Origin: Sphingomonas sp. S-NIH.Pt15_0812 | Lineage (GTDB): Bacteria > Pseudomonadota > Alphaproteobacteria > Sphingomonadales > Sphingomonadaceae | DNA: 64,000 nt | Direction of reading: 5' to 3' | NCBI RefSeq assembly: GCF_003951315.1 | Contig: NZ_QLJH01000013.1 | Location: 1 to 64,000, forward strand | Part shown: positions 7,349 through 14,910 of the stretch, piece after piece | How positions within the stretch are numbered: the first letter of the stretch is position 1 | Layout of the letters: each line of letters starts with the position of its first letter | Position numbers and translations under genes: made by a program | Notes under the pieces: model-generated | What the model saw: only the letters and a program-made list of their open reading frames with translations | What the model was told of the DNA's origin: nothing | Database searches by the model: none

Positions 7349-8155
7349 TCAGGCGGTCAGGGCGGCGCGCAGATCCTCGTCCCGGTCGCGGGGCGGGGCC
7401 TGGCCGAACAGGATCTCGAACGCCACCGCCGCCTGCGCCACCAGCATGTCCAGGCCGTCGACCGTCTCCAGCCCGCGCGCGCGCGCGGCGGCGAGCAAGT
7501 CCGTCTCCAGCGGCGCATAGACGATGTCGTAGACGATCGCGTCCTCGGGCAGCGCCGACAGGTCGAGCACCAGCGGCGGCTGGCCGGTCATGCCCAGGCT
7601 GGAGGCGTTGACCGTCAGCGCGGCGGGGGGCACGGCGGGCCCGAGCGGCAGCGCCTGGCCCTTCAGACCGAACTGGCTGAGCAGCGCCGCCGCCTTCAGG
7701 ACGTTGCGGTTCATCACCGTCACCGGCCCGACCCCGACGCGCGACAGCGCCCAGAGGATCGCGCGTGCCGCGCCGCCCGCGCCGATCACCGTCACCGGCT
7801 GGCCCGCCAGGTCGAGTTCGGCGATCGGCGACCAGAAGCCGGCGGCATCGGTATTGGTGCCGGCCAGCGTGCCGTCCTCGGTACGGAAGACGGTGTTGAT
7901 CGCGCCGATCGAGTGGCGCACCCCGCCCGGATCGGCGACATGGTCGAGCGCGGCCACCTTGTGCGGCACGGTGACGTTGCAGCCGCGCCACTCGGGATCG
8001 TCCGCCCGGTCGCGCAGGAAGGCGCCCAGATCGTCGGGCGCGACCGGGGTGGCGCGGTAATCGGCATCCAGGCCCAGCTGGCCCAGCCAGTGGCGGTGGA
8101 TCATCGGCGACTTGCTGTGCCCGATCGGGTCCCCGATCACCTCGGCGTAGATCAT
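7349..8155 (-). CDS. aroE: Shikimate dehydrogenase (NADP+)
   Basis: A 268-aa enzyme that reduces 3-dehydroshikimate to shikimate in aromatic amino acid synthesis. The N-terminal substrate domain has GDPIGHSKSPMIH (8-20) and CNVTVPHKV (59-67, catalytic Lys66). The cofactor domain has VIGAGGAARAILWAL at about 123-137 and an NRN motif that fits NADP preference. The ATG overlaps the maf stop by 4 bases. Length and all key motifs are complete. Confidence 0.95.
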   Translation of the reverse strand: MIYAEVIGDPIGHSKSPMIHRHWLGQLGLDADYRATPVAPDDLGAFLRDRADDPEWRGCNVTVPHKVAALDHVADPGGVRHSIGAINTVFRTEDGTLAGTNTDAAGFWSPIAELDLAGQPVTVIGAGGAARAILWALSRVGVGPVTVMNRNVLKAAALLSQFGLKGQALPLGPAVPPAALTVNASSLGMTGQPPLVLDLSALPEDAIVYDIVYAPLETDLLAAARARGLETVDGLDMLVAQAAVAFEILFGQAPPRDRDEDLRAALTA

Positions 8156-8778
8156 GCCGGCATCACCTTTCGTTCGCGTAGATAGGCCAGCACCGGCAGC
8201 AGCGGCATGCCCAATATGGTGAAATGGCTGCCCTCGACCCGGTTGAACAGCTGGACGCCCGGCCCCTCGACCCGGAAACAGCCGACGCAACCGGCGATCG
8301 CCGGCCATTCGGCGTCCAGATAGCGGTTGATGAACGCGTCGCCGAGCGGCCGGACATGGAGGCGGGCCCGATCGACCTGTCGCCAGACCGCGCGGCCATT
8401 CTCCGCGATCACCGCCGCGCTCCAAAGGTCGTGGATGCCCCCCGACATGGCGCGCAGGTGGCGCGCGGCATCGTCGCGGTCGACCGGCTTGTCGAGCCGG
8501 GTGCCGTCGGCGAGCGCCACCAGCGAGTCCGATCCCAGCACCAGGGCGCCGGGCACCTGGGTCGCGATCTTCACCGCCTTCAGTTCGGCGAGCGCATCGG
8601 CCAGGTCGCGCGGCGACAGGTCGGCGAGCGCCTGTTTCGCCGAGTCCTCGTCGACCATCGCCGCCATCGGCGTGAAGGGCACGCCCGCATCGGTCAGCAT
8701 CGCGCGGCGCGAGGCGCTCTGCGACGCCAGGATCAGGGTTGGGATCAGGGTTGGGATCAGGGTGGGGGCGTCGCTCAC
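8152..8778 (-). CDS. maf: Maf/YceF-type nucleoside triphosphate pyrophosphatase
   Basis: A 208-aa Maf-like house-cleaning pyrophosphatase. Conserved blocks are LILASQSASRR (about 15-25), LGSDSLVALADG, DKPVDRDDAARHLRAMSG and YLDAEWPAIAGCVG. Such enzymes hydrolyse non-canonical nucleotides and are linked to division arrest. The start is a GTG at 8778 whose GTGA overlaps the ppsR stop. This start gives an N-terminal extension of about 14 residues made by an in-frame 12-bp tandem repeat (TLIP, TLIP, TLIL). Family members usually begin almost directly at the LILAS motif, so the repeat has lengthened this protein. Confidence 0.9.
   Translation of the reverse strand: MSDAPTLIPTLIPTLILASQSASRRAMLTDAGVPFTPMAAMVDEDSAKQALADLSPRDLADALAELKAVKIATQVPGALVLGSDSLVALADGTRLDKPVDRDDAARHLRAMSGGIHDLWSAAVIAENGRAVWRQVDRARLHVRPLGDAFINRYLDAEWPAIAGCVGCFRVEGPGVQLFNRVEGSHFTILGMPLLPVLAYLRERKVMPA
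8731..8766. repeat. Three tandem 12-bp units inside the start of maf
   Basis: GATCAGGGTTGG occurs at 8731-8742 and 8743-8754, and GATCAGGGTGGG at 8755-8766. Since 12 is a multiple of 3, copy-number change would add or remove four residues without a frameshift. Confidence 0.9.
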
Positions 8779-9593
8779 GAATTGGCCTTGCGCTGGTTGA
8801 CGAGCGAGACGACCGCGGCGGCGGTCTCCTCGATCGAGCGGCGGGTGACGTCGATCACCGGCCAGCCATTGTCGGCGAACAGCCGGCGGGCGAAGGCGAT
8901 CTCCTTCAGCACCGATTCCTCCTCGACATAGGCGGTGTCGGGCATCTGGTTGAGCGACAACAGCCGGTTGCGGCGGATCTGGATCAGCCGGTCGGCGCTG
9001 GTGGTCAGGCCGACGACCAGCGGGGTGCGCAGCGAATAGAGCGCGGCCGGCGGCGGGCTTTCGACCACGATCGGGATATTGGCGGTCTTGTAGCCGCGAT
9101 TGGCGAGATAGATGGAGGTCGGCGTCTTGGACGAGCGGCTGACCCCGGCCAGCACGATATCCGCTTCCTCCCATTCCTCCCAGGCGATGCCGTCGTCATG
9201 CGCGATGGTCCACTGGATCGCATCGACGCGCGCGAAATAGGCGGCGTCCAGCACGTGCTGGCGGCCGGGCCGCGCCTTGGCCTGTTGCCCCAGCATCGCC
9301 GACAGCGCGTCGTTGACCGGGTCGAGCGGCGCGACCGCCGGCAGGCCGAGCGCGGCGCAACGCGACTCCAGGATGCGGCGGGTGGACGGATTGACCAGGG
9401 TGAACACCACCAGCCCCGGATTTTGCGCGATCTCCTGGAGGATGCGCTCCAGATGCGCCTCGGTGCGGACCATCGGCCAGAAATGGCGGACGGTTTCGAC
9501 ATCGTCATATTGCGCCAGCGCCGCCTTGGCGATGTTTTCCAGCGTCTCGCCGGTCGAATCCGACAGGAGGTGGAGGTGGAGCCGAGTCATCAT
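8775..9593 (-). CDS. ppsR: Pyruvate, phosphate dikinase regulatory protein (DUF299)
   Basis: A 272-aa bifunctional kinase/pyrophosphorylase of the DUF299 family, which controls PEP synthase or PPDK by phosphorylating an active-site threonine. Hallmarks are LLSDSTGETLENIAKAAL near the N terminus, VLAGVSRSSKTPTSIYLANRG (P-loop-like, about 150-170) and the KTANIPIV block. GGGAGG lies 7 bases before the ATG at 9593; the next codon is also ATG. This is the homologue of the RP001 gene that flanks the Caulobacter chromosomal origin, so it marks the left border of oriC. Confidence 0.92.
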   Translation of the reverse strand: MMTRLHLHLLSDSTGETLENIAKAALAQYDDVETVRHFWPMVRTEAHLERILQEIAQNPGLVVFTLVNPSTRRILESRCAALGLPAVAPLDPVNDALSAMLGQQAKARPGRQHVLDAAYFARVDAIQWTIAHDDGIAWEEWEEADIVLAGVSRSSKTPTSIYLANRGYKTANIPIVVESPPPAALYSLRTPLVVGLTTSADRLIQIRRNRLLSLNQMPDTAYVEEESVLKEIAFARRLFADNGWPVIDVTRRSIEETAAAVVSLVNQRKANS

Positions 9594-9713
9594 GCGCTCG
9601 CCTCCCGGAGGTTGGTGCGGCGGCGGGACCGATCTGTGGACAACATGGGGGTAAGCGGTAGCGCAACCCGTCCGACCGGGGAAGCGCATCGCGACCGGTG
9701 GACGACTCCGTTT

Positions 9714-9766
9714 TTATCCACAACGCCATCCACACCCTCCGGATTCGCTCCACAGCCTGTGGATAA
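9714..9766. promoter_or_regulatory. Inverted pair of perfect DnaA boxes
   Basis: TTATCCACA (9714-9722, plus) and TGTGGATAA (9758-9766, minus) match the DnaA consensus exactly and point towards each other. The 35 bases between them contain two degenerate CCACA-ending boxes. This arrangement fits a DnaA assembly core. Confidence 0.85.
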
Positions 9767-9806
9767 CGTGGAACATCGAATCGAATCGCTAGGGAATCGA
9801 CGAATC
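9742..9806. other. Cluster of five GANTC sites
   Basis: GATTC at 9742-9746 and GAATC at 9778-9782, 9783-9787, 9794-9798 and 9802-9806. GANTC is the target of the alphaproteobacterial CcrM adenine methyltransferase. Five in 65 bases is far more than a random high-GC sequence would give, and the position within oriC suggests a methylation-state function. Confidence 0.75.
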
Positions 9807-9926
9807 AGGATCGGTCAATCTGTTGGCATTTCGGGGATGGCCGCTTAATCCCCGCTGCCAACGCGCCTACGACTTCATCATCCCTAAGACTCTTATTCTT
9901 CTTAGATAGAAGGGCCGGACCGACCC

Positions 9927-10946
9927 GTGAAACGCCTCTTGTCCACGCTCCGCGGCGAGCGTCATGCCATCCCGCCCCTCTGGCTCATGCGCCAGGCGGG
10001 CCGGTATCTGCCGGAATATCGCGCACTCCGGGCGGAGAAAGGCGGCTTCCTGGCGCTGGCGACCGATCCCGTCGCTGCGGCGGAGGTCACGCTCCAGCCG
10101 ATCCGCCGGTTCGGCTTCGACGGCGCGATCCTCTTCTCCGACATCCTGATGGTTCCCTGGGCGCTGGGCCAGGAGCTGACGTTCGGGGCGGGGGAGGGGC
10201 CACGCCTGACCCCGCCGCTGGTCGACCACGCGCTGTCGGCGCTGGACCGCGTCCCCGAGCGGCTGGAGCCGGTCTATGCCACCGTGCAGGCGGTCGCGGC
10301 CGCCCTGCCCGCCGACACGACCTTCCTGGGCTTTGCGGGGTCGCCCTGGACCGTGGCGACCTATATGGTCGCGGGCGCCGGATCGAAGGACCAGGGCGAG
10401 ACCCGGCGCTTCGCCTATAACGACCCGCAGGCCTTCGCCGCGATCATCGATGCCATCGTGGACTGCACCGTGACCTATCTGGTGGCCCAGGCCGATGCCG
10501 GAGTGGAGGCGGTGCAGCTGTTCGACAGTTGGGCGGGCAGCCTGTCGCCGGCGCAGTTCGAACGCTGGGTCATCGCCCCGAATGCCGCGATCGTCGCGCG
10601 GCTGAAGACGCTGCGGCCGGGCCTGGTCGTCATCGGCTTTCCCAAGGGGGCGGGCGGCAAATTGCCCGCCTATGCCCGCGAAACCGGCGTCGACGCGCTG
10701 GGATTGGACGAGACGGTCGATCCGGTCTGGGCGCACGCCAATCTGCCGGAGGGAATGCCGGTCCAGGGCAATCTCGACCCGCTCGCGCTGATCGCGGGAG
10801 GGGTGGAACTGGACCGCGCGGTGGACGATATCCTCGCCGCGCTGGCGGATCGCCCGCATGTGTTCAACCTGGGCCACGGCATCCTGCCCGACACGCCGGT
10901 GGCTCATGTCGAGCGACTGATCGCTCGTGTCAGGAGGATGGGATGA
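9927..10946 (+). CDS. hemE: Uroporphyrinogen decarboxylase
   Basis: A 339-aa cytosolic enzyme that converts uroporphyrinogen III to coproporphyrinogen III in haem synthesis. The N-terminal signature PPLWLMRQAGRYLPEYR is at about 13-29, with the substrate-binding Arg pair in it. Further family blocks are FDGAILFSDILMVPWALG and GFAGSPWTVATYMV near 140. The start is GTG, with AAGGG about 12 bases upstream. It is the first gene to the right of oriC. Its stop overlaps the start of hemJ by 4 bases, coupling two haem-pathway steps. Confidence 0.97.
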   Translation: MKRLLSTLRGERHAIPPLWLMRQAGRYLPEYRALRAEKGGFLALATDPVAAAEVTLQPIRRFGFDGAILFSDILMVPWALGQELTFGAGEGPRLTPPLVDHALSALDRVPERLEPVYATVQAVAAALPADTTFLGFAGSPWTVATYMVAGAGSKDQGETRRFAYNDPQAFAAIIDAIVDCTVTYLVAQADAGVEAVQLFDSWAGSLSPAQFERWVIAPNAAIVARLKTLRPGLVVIGFPKGAGGKLPAYARETGVDALGLDETVDPVWAHANLPEGMPVQGNLDPLALIAGGVELDRAVDDILAALADRPHVFNLGHGILPDTPVAHVERLIARVRRMG

Positions 10947-11401
10947 CCGGATGGCTGGGCGCGGCCTATGACTGGGTGAAGGCGGCGCATATCATCTTCG
11001 TGATCTTCTGGATGGCGGGGCTGTTCATGCTGCCGCGCTATCTGGTCTATCATCAGGAGGCGCTGGCCGCCGGCCGGGCCGAGGAGGCCGCGCAATGGGT
11101 CGAGCGCGAGGGCAAGATCCGCCACATCATCCTGACCCCCGCGCTGATCGTCACCTGGCTGCTGGGGCTGTCGCTGGCGCTCAATCTGGGGCTGGCGGAC
11201 GGGGTGCCGGGGCTGGGCTGGCTGCACGCCAAGCTGGCGCTGGTGCTGCTGCTCTCGGGCTATCACGGCTGGATGGTCGGCTATGCGCGCAAGCTGGCGG
11301 CGGGAAAGCCGACGCTCACCGGCCGGCACCTGCGGATGCTGAACGAGGTGCCCGCGCTCGCCGTGTCGCTGATCGTCGTGCTGGTGATCGTCCGACCCTG
11401 A
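10943..11401 (+). CDS. hemJ: Protoporphyrinogen IX oxidase HemJ
   Basis: A 152-aa integral membrane protein with four predicted helices (about 14-33, 60-80, 95-113 and 134-151). It fits the HemJ/UPF0093 family: AAHIIFVIFWMAGLFMLPRYLVYH carries the conserved His16 and Arg32, and WLHAKLALVLLLSGYHG carries another conserved His and Lys. HemJ oxidises protoporphyrinogen IX to protoporphyrin IX in bacteria lacking HemY/HemG. ATGA overlap with hemE and the shared pathway support the call. Confidence 0.92.
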   Translation: MTGWLGAAYDWVKAAHIIFVIFWMAGLFMLPRYLVYHQEALAAGRAEEAAQWVEREGKIRHIILTPALIVTWLLGLSLALNLGLADGVPGLGWLHAKLALVLLLSGYHGWMVGYARKLAAGKPTLTGRHLRMLNEVPALAVSLIVVLVIVRP

Positions 11402-11414
11402 TCCTTATCCCCGC

Positions 11415-11453
11415 ATTCGCCCACCGACTTATCCACAGGGTCGGTGGGCGAAT
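11415..11453. repeat. 14-bp perfect hairpin with a DnaA box in its loop
   Basis: ATTCGCCCACCGAC at 11415-11428 and GTCGGTGGGCGAAT at 11440-11453 are exact reverse complements. The 11-base loop TTATCCACAGG starts with a perfect DnaA box (11429-11437). The structure lies 14 bases after the hemJ stop, in the 218-base gap before rho. It has no T-run, so a simple intrinsic terminator is not well supported. Confidence 0.8.
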
Positions 11454-11472
11454 CCGCACCGCGAAACCCCGC

Positions 11473-11501
11473 TTGACGGGGGACATCGGCCCGCTTACGT
11501 C
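11473..11501 (+). promoter_or_regulatory. Possible rho promoter
   Basis: TTGACG at 11473-11478 is a good -35 match; 17 bases later comes TACGTC (11496-11501), a poor -10. About 120 bases of leader would then precede the rho start at 11620. A long leader suits the known autoregulation of rho, but the -10 is weak. Confidence 0.3.
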
Positions 11502-11619
11502 CTTGCAGCGCGTAGAGCGGTGTCCTGCCGTTCCGCGTTCCTCCCTCCAGCTTCATGTCGCCGCGTCCTGCCGCTGACCGAGCTTCTCCCCAACTACCTG
11601 TCGCATTTGGAAATTTTCC

Positions 11620-12876
11620 ATGCATCTCAAAGATCTCAAGAAGAAGACGCCGGCTGAGCTGGTGCAATTGGCCGAGGAACTTGGCGTCGAGGGAGCCTCG
11701 ACCCTGCGCAAGCAGGACCTGCTGTTCGCCATCCTGAAGGAGCAGGCGGAGCAGGGCGACCAGATCATGGGCCTGGGCACGATCGAAGTGCTGCAGGACG
11801 GCTTTGGCTTCCTGCGATCGCCCGAGGCGAATTATCTCGCCGGGCCCGACGACATCTATGTCTCGCCCAACCAGGTCCGCAAATGGGGCCTGCGCACCGG
11901 CGATACGGTCGAGGGCGAGATTCGCGCGCCCAAGGACGGCGAGCGCTATTTCGCGATCACGCGCCTGATCTCGGTCAATTTCGACGATCCCGACGCGGTC
12001 CGTCACCGCGTCAACTTCGACAACCTCACGCCGCTCTACCCGGAAGAGAAGCTGACGCTCGATCCGGCCGATCCCACGCAGAAGGACAAGTCGGCGCGGG
12101 TGATCGACATCGTCAGTCCGCAGGGCAAGGGCCAGCGCACGCTGATCGTCGCGCCGCCCCGCGTCGGCAAGACGGTGATGCTCCAGAACATCGCCAAGGC
12201 AATCACCGACAATCACCCCGAGGTGTTCCTGCTGGTGCTGCTGATCGACGAGCGTCCCGAGGAAGTCACCGACATGCAGCGTTCGGTGAAGGGCGAGGTC
12301 GTCTCCTCCACCTTCGACGAGCCGGCGCAGCGCCACGTCCAGGTCGCCGAGATGGTGATCGAGAAGGCGAAGCGGCTGGTCGAGCACAAGAAGGACGTGG
12401 TGATCCTGCTCGACTCGATCACCCGCCTGGGCCGCGCCTACAACACGGTGGTGCCGTCGTCGGGCAAGGTGCTGACCGGCGGCGTCGACGCCAATGCGCT
12501 CCAGCGGCCGAAGCGCTTCTTCGGCGCGGCGCGCAACATCGAGGAGGGCGGGTCGCTCTCGATCATCGCCACCGCGCTGATCGACACGGGTAGCCGGATG
12601 GACGAGGTGATCTTCGAGGAGTTCAAGGGCACCGGCAACTCCGAGATCGTGCTCGACCGCAAGGTCGCCGACAAGCGCATCTTCCCCGCGCTCGACGTGG
12701 GCAAGTCGGGCACCCGCAAGGAGGAACTGCTGGTCCAGAAGGACAAGCTGTCCAAGATGTGGGTGCTGCGCCGCATCCTCATGCAGATGGGCACGATCGA
12801 CTCGATGGAGTTCCTGCTCGACAAGATGAAGAACTCCAAGACCAACGAGGATTTCTTCGACAGCATGAACCAGTAA
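11620..12876 (+). CDS. rho: Transcription termination factor Rho
   Basis: A 418-aa hexameric RNA helicase of normal length. The N-terminal helical domain ([22 protein letters not shown]) and the RNA-binding CSD (about 50-115: [22 protein letters not shown]) are followed by the ATPase domain with Walker A APPRVGKT near 181-188, Walker [17 protein letters not shown] and the Q/R-loop region. It terminates untranslated transcripts. The ATG at 11620 has little Shine-Dalgarno. The 5' gap contains the DnaA-box hairpin at 11415-11453. Confidence 0.97.
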   Translation: MHLKDLKKKTPAELVQLAEELGVEGASTLRKQDLLFAILKEQAEQGDQIMGLGTIEVLQDGFGFLRSPEANYLAGPDDIYVSPNQVRKWGLRTGDTVEGEIRAPKDGERYFAITRLISVNFDDPDAVRHRVNFDNLTPLYPEEKLTLDPADPTQKDKSARVIDIVSPQGKGQRTLIVAPPRVGKTVMLQNIAKAITDNHPEVFLLVLLIDERPEEVTDMQRSVKGEVVSSTFDEPAQRHVQVAEMVIEKAKRLVEHKKDVVILLDSITRLGRAYNTVVPSSGKVLTGGVDANALQRPKRFFGAARNIEEGGSLSIIATALIDTGSRMDEVIFEEFKGTGNSEIVLDRKVADKRIFPALDVGKSGTRKEELLVQKDKLSKMWVLRRILMQMGTIDSMEFLLDKMKNSKTNEDFFDSMNQ

Positions 12877-12949
12877 GGGCGAGGGCCGGGCGGTATTCCC
12901 CCCGAAACGGGGCACGCCATCGGCTCCGGATATTCCGTCATCCGGATCA

Positions 12950-12974
12950 CGGCGCGGGGCTGGTTCCCGCGCCG
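12950..12974 (+). terminator. Probable terminator after rho
   Basis: CGGCGCGGG (12950-12958) pairs with CCCGCGCCG (12966-12974) around a 7-base loop, followed by TTCTTGT. It lies 74 bases after the rho stop and before the TerC gene. The U-tract is short. Confidence 0.55.
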
Positions 12975-13061
12975 TTCTTGTATGTGGGCGGCTTCTGCGT
13001 AGGACGGGGATACAAGCGCCGCGGCCACGAGTTGCGGTGAACATCATCCGGGAGCCGACCC

Positions 13062-13793
13062 TTGTCCATCCTCACTCTACTTTCCGGGGCTGCCAGTGCC
13101 GCAGCCGCCGGGCCGGGATCGCCGGCCGAAATCTGGCAGCACATCCTCGCCGACTTCTCCAACATCACCGAGCCCGCCGCGCTCGCCGCCTTCGGATCGG
13201 TGCTGATGATCGACCTGGTGCTGGCGGGCGACAATGCCATCGTCGTCGGCGCGCTGGCGGCGGGACTGCCGGCGGCGGACCGGCGCAAGGTCATCCTGAT
13301 CGGCATCGGCGCGGCACTGGTGTTGCGCATCCTCTTCGCGCTGATCGTCACCTGGCTGATGGGTGTGGTCGGGCTGATCTTCGCGGGCGGCCTGTTGCTG
13401 CTATGGGTGAGCTGGAAGTTCTGGCGTGAAATCCGCAACGGGGGCGATCATGCGGACGGCGCGACCGGGGACGACGTGTCCGGCGTAAAATCCGCGCGCA
13501 GCTTCGCGGCGGCGGCCTGGGCGGTCGCGGTGGCCGACGTGTCGATGAGCCTGGACAATGTCCTGGCCGTCGCCGGCGCGGCGCGCGAGCATCCCGGCAT
13601 CCTGGTCGTCGGGCTGATCCTGTCGGTGGCGCTGATGGGACTGGCGGCGAACTTCATCGCGCGGATCATCGATCGCTACCGCTGGATCGCCTATATCGGC
13701 CTCGCGGTGATCCTCTTCGTCGCGGTGCGCATGATCTACGAAGGCTGGGTCGGCACCGACGACACGCTGGGGTTGGTCAGCCTGTTCGGCTGA
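13062..13793 (+). CDS. TerC/YjbE family integral membrane protein
   Basis: A 243-aa membrane protein with about seven helices and the TerC signature: LMIDLVLAGDNAIVVGALAAGLP (about 48-70), which has the conserved Asp residues in a helix, and the mirrored VADVSMSLDNVLAVAGAAREHP (about 160-181). TerC relatives are linked to metal (manganese, tellurite) resistance or metal loading of exported proteins. The start is TTG with GGGAG 9 bases upstream; no ATG exists before the first conserved segment. A strong terminator follows at 13819-13852. I looked for a manganese riboswitch in the leader and did not find its conserved loops. Confidence 0.85.
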   Translation: MSILTLLSGAASAAAAGPGSPAEIWQHILADFSNITEPAALAAFGSVLMIDLVLAGDNAIVVGALAAGLPAADRRKVILIGIGAALVLRILFALIVTWLMGVVGLIFAGGLLLLWVSWKFWREIRNGGDHADGATGDDVSGVKSARSFAAAAWAVAVADVSMSLDNVLAVAGAAREHPGILVVGLILSVALMGLAANFIARIIDRYRWIAYIGLAVILFVAVRMIYEGWVGTDDTLGLVSLFG

Positions 13794-13818
13794 TCGCCCG
13801 TCACCACCCGAAAGTCAC

Positions 13819-13852
13819 ACGGCCCGCCGTCCCACAGGGGAGGGCGGGCCGT
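13819..13852 (+). terminator. Rho-independent terminator after the TerC gene
   Basis: ACGGCCCGCC (13819-13828) and GGCGGGCCGT (13843-13852) form a perfect 10-bp stem with a 14-base loop, followed by TTCGTTAT. It separates the TerC gene from the convergent hydrolase that ends at 13895. Confidence 0.75.
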
Positions 13853-13894
13853 TTCGTTATCGGGGGTGGAACCACCGGCTCCAACCCTCCGCCG

Positions 13895-14593
13895 TCAGCC
13901 GAGATGGTCGGCGAAAAAGGCCATTGTCGCGGCATCGGCGCGCTTGGCGGACTCGTCCGAGCGGCGCTGCCCGAACTCGGTGGCGAAGCCGTGATCCTCG
14001 CCGGGATAGTCGATCAGCGTCACTTTGGGGTGATCGTCCAGCCCTTCGTGCATCCGCGCCTGGCTCGCCTTGTCGACGAAATGATCCTCCTGCGGCACGT
14101 GCAACAGGACCGGATGCGCGATCGCCGCCGCCTCGCCGAGCAGCCCGTCCACGCCGACCGCATAATAACCGACGCTGGCCTGGCTGTCGGTCCGCGCGGC
14201 CGCCATGAAGGCGAGGCGTCCGCCCAGGCAATAGCCGACCACGCCGACCTTGCCGGCCTCGCCGAGTTCGGACCGGGCGACGCGGATCGTCGCTTCGATG
14301 TCGCGGATGCCCTGGTCCTGGTCGAACTTGCCCATCCAGTCGAGCGCCGCCTGCATCTGCTCGGGCACGTCCGGATCGAGCTCGATGCCCGGCTGCATCC
14401 GCCAGAACAGGTCGGGCGCAATCGCCAGATAACCGGCCTCGGCCAACGCATCGCACTTGCGACGGATGCCCGCATTCACGCCGAAGATTTCCTGGATGAC
14501 GATGATGGCGGCGCGCGGGGTGCCGGTGGGCGCGGCGCGATAGGCGTCGAAGCGACCGGTACCGTCGAGCGGCGTTATGCTGATGCTGGTCAT
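13895..14593 (-). CDS. Dienelactone hydrolase family protein
   Basis: A 232-aa alpha/beta hydrolase of the dienelactone hydrolase family. The cysteine nucleophile is in GVVGYCLGG (Cys122), with Asp170 (PQEDHF) and His201 (GEDHGF) completing the triad. Glu36 in IVIQEIFGVN is the conserved residue that activates the Cys. Classic members open dienelactones in chlorocatechol degradation, but many genomic copies act on other esters, and no catabolic neighbours are present here. The ATG at 14593 follows a GAGG site. It is divergent from the small gene at 14677. Confidence 0.88.
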   Translation of the reverse strand: MTSISITPLDGTGRFDAYRAAPTGTPRAAIIVIQEIFGVNAGIRRKCDALAEAGYLAIAPDLFWRMQPGIELDPDVPEQMQAALDWMGKFDQDQGIRDIEATIRVARSELGEAGKVGVVGYCLGGRLAFMAAARTDSQASVGYYAVGVDGLLGEAAAIAHPVLLHVPQEDHFVDKASQARMHEGLDDHPKVTLIDYPGEDHGFATEFGQRRSDESAKRADAATMAFFADHLG

Positions 14594-14676
14594 GTGGGGT
14601 CCTCTGCTTGCGGGATGGGGCAAGCTCCGCGCATGATTATGGTGGTGGAGCCAGGGTGGCTCAAGGAGAAGCGCTC

Positions 14677-14910
14677 ATGAAGATCACGGTCGAGATCGAC
14701 TGCACGCCGGAAGAGGCGCGCCGCGCTATGGGCCTGCCCGACCTGACGCCGGTGCACGACCAGTATCTGGCGATGCTGCGCGAGGCGATGGAGGGGCAGT
14801 TCCGCCCCGAGGCGATGGAGACGATGATGCGCAACTGGGCGCCGATGGGGGAGGCGGGCATGGCCTTCTGGCGACGGATGATCGAGAGCACGGGCAAGTC
14901 GGCCGGATGA
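14677..14910 (+). CDS. Small conserved protein (DUF6489-like)
   Basis: A 77-aa acidic, soluble protein beginning MKITVEIDCTPEEARRAMGLPD, with a helical Met-rich rest. AAGGAGAA precedes the ATG. The resemblance to DUF6489-type small proteins is from memory of the N-terminal motif; no function is known. Its TGA overlaps the mnmE start (ATGA), so it is the first gene of the mnmE-mnmG-rsmG-parAB run. Confidence 0.75.
   Translation: MKITVEIDCTPEEARRAMGLPDLTPVHDQYLAMLREAMEGQFRPEAMETMMRNWAPMGEAGMAFWRRMIESTGKSAG

Larger units (their letters stand above)
9594..9926. other. oriC: Probable chromosomal replication origin (oriC)
   Basis: This 333-base gene-free gap lies between divergent ppsR and hemE, the location of the mapped origin in Caulobacter. 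It holds two perfect DnaA boxes in inverted orientation, TTATCCACA at 9714-9722 and TGTGGATAA at 9758-9766, and a near match TGTGGACAA at 9635-9643. Weaker CCACA-ending matches lie between them at 9726-9734 and 9746-9754. Five GANTC sites follow within 9742-9806. The hemE-proximal end (9885-9910: CCTAAGACTCTTATTCTTCTTAG) is AT-rich for this genome, contains a CTAAGA/TCTTAG inverted repeat, and could be the unwinding element. No full TTAA-N7-TTAA CtrA site is visible. Confidence 0.85.

Noticed and set aside
9594..9926. CtrA binding sites in oriC
   Set aside because: Only a single TTAA is seen near 9845; no TTAA-N7-TTAA pair is present.
12877..13061. Possible yybP-ykoY manganese riboswitch ahead of the TerC gene
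   Set aside because: The gene context is right, but the conserved loop sequences of the motif are not present; the hairpin at 12950-12974 is better read as the rho terminator.
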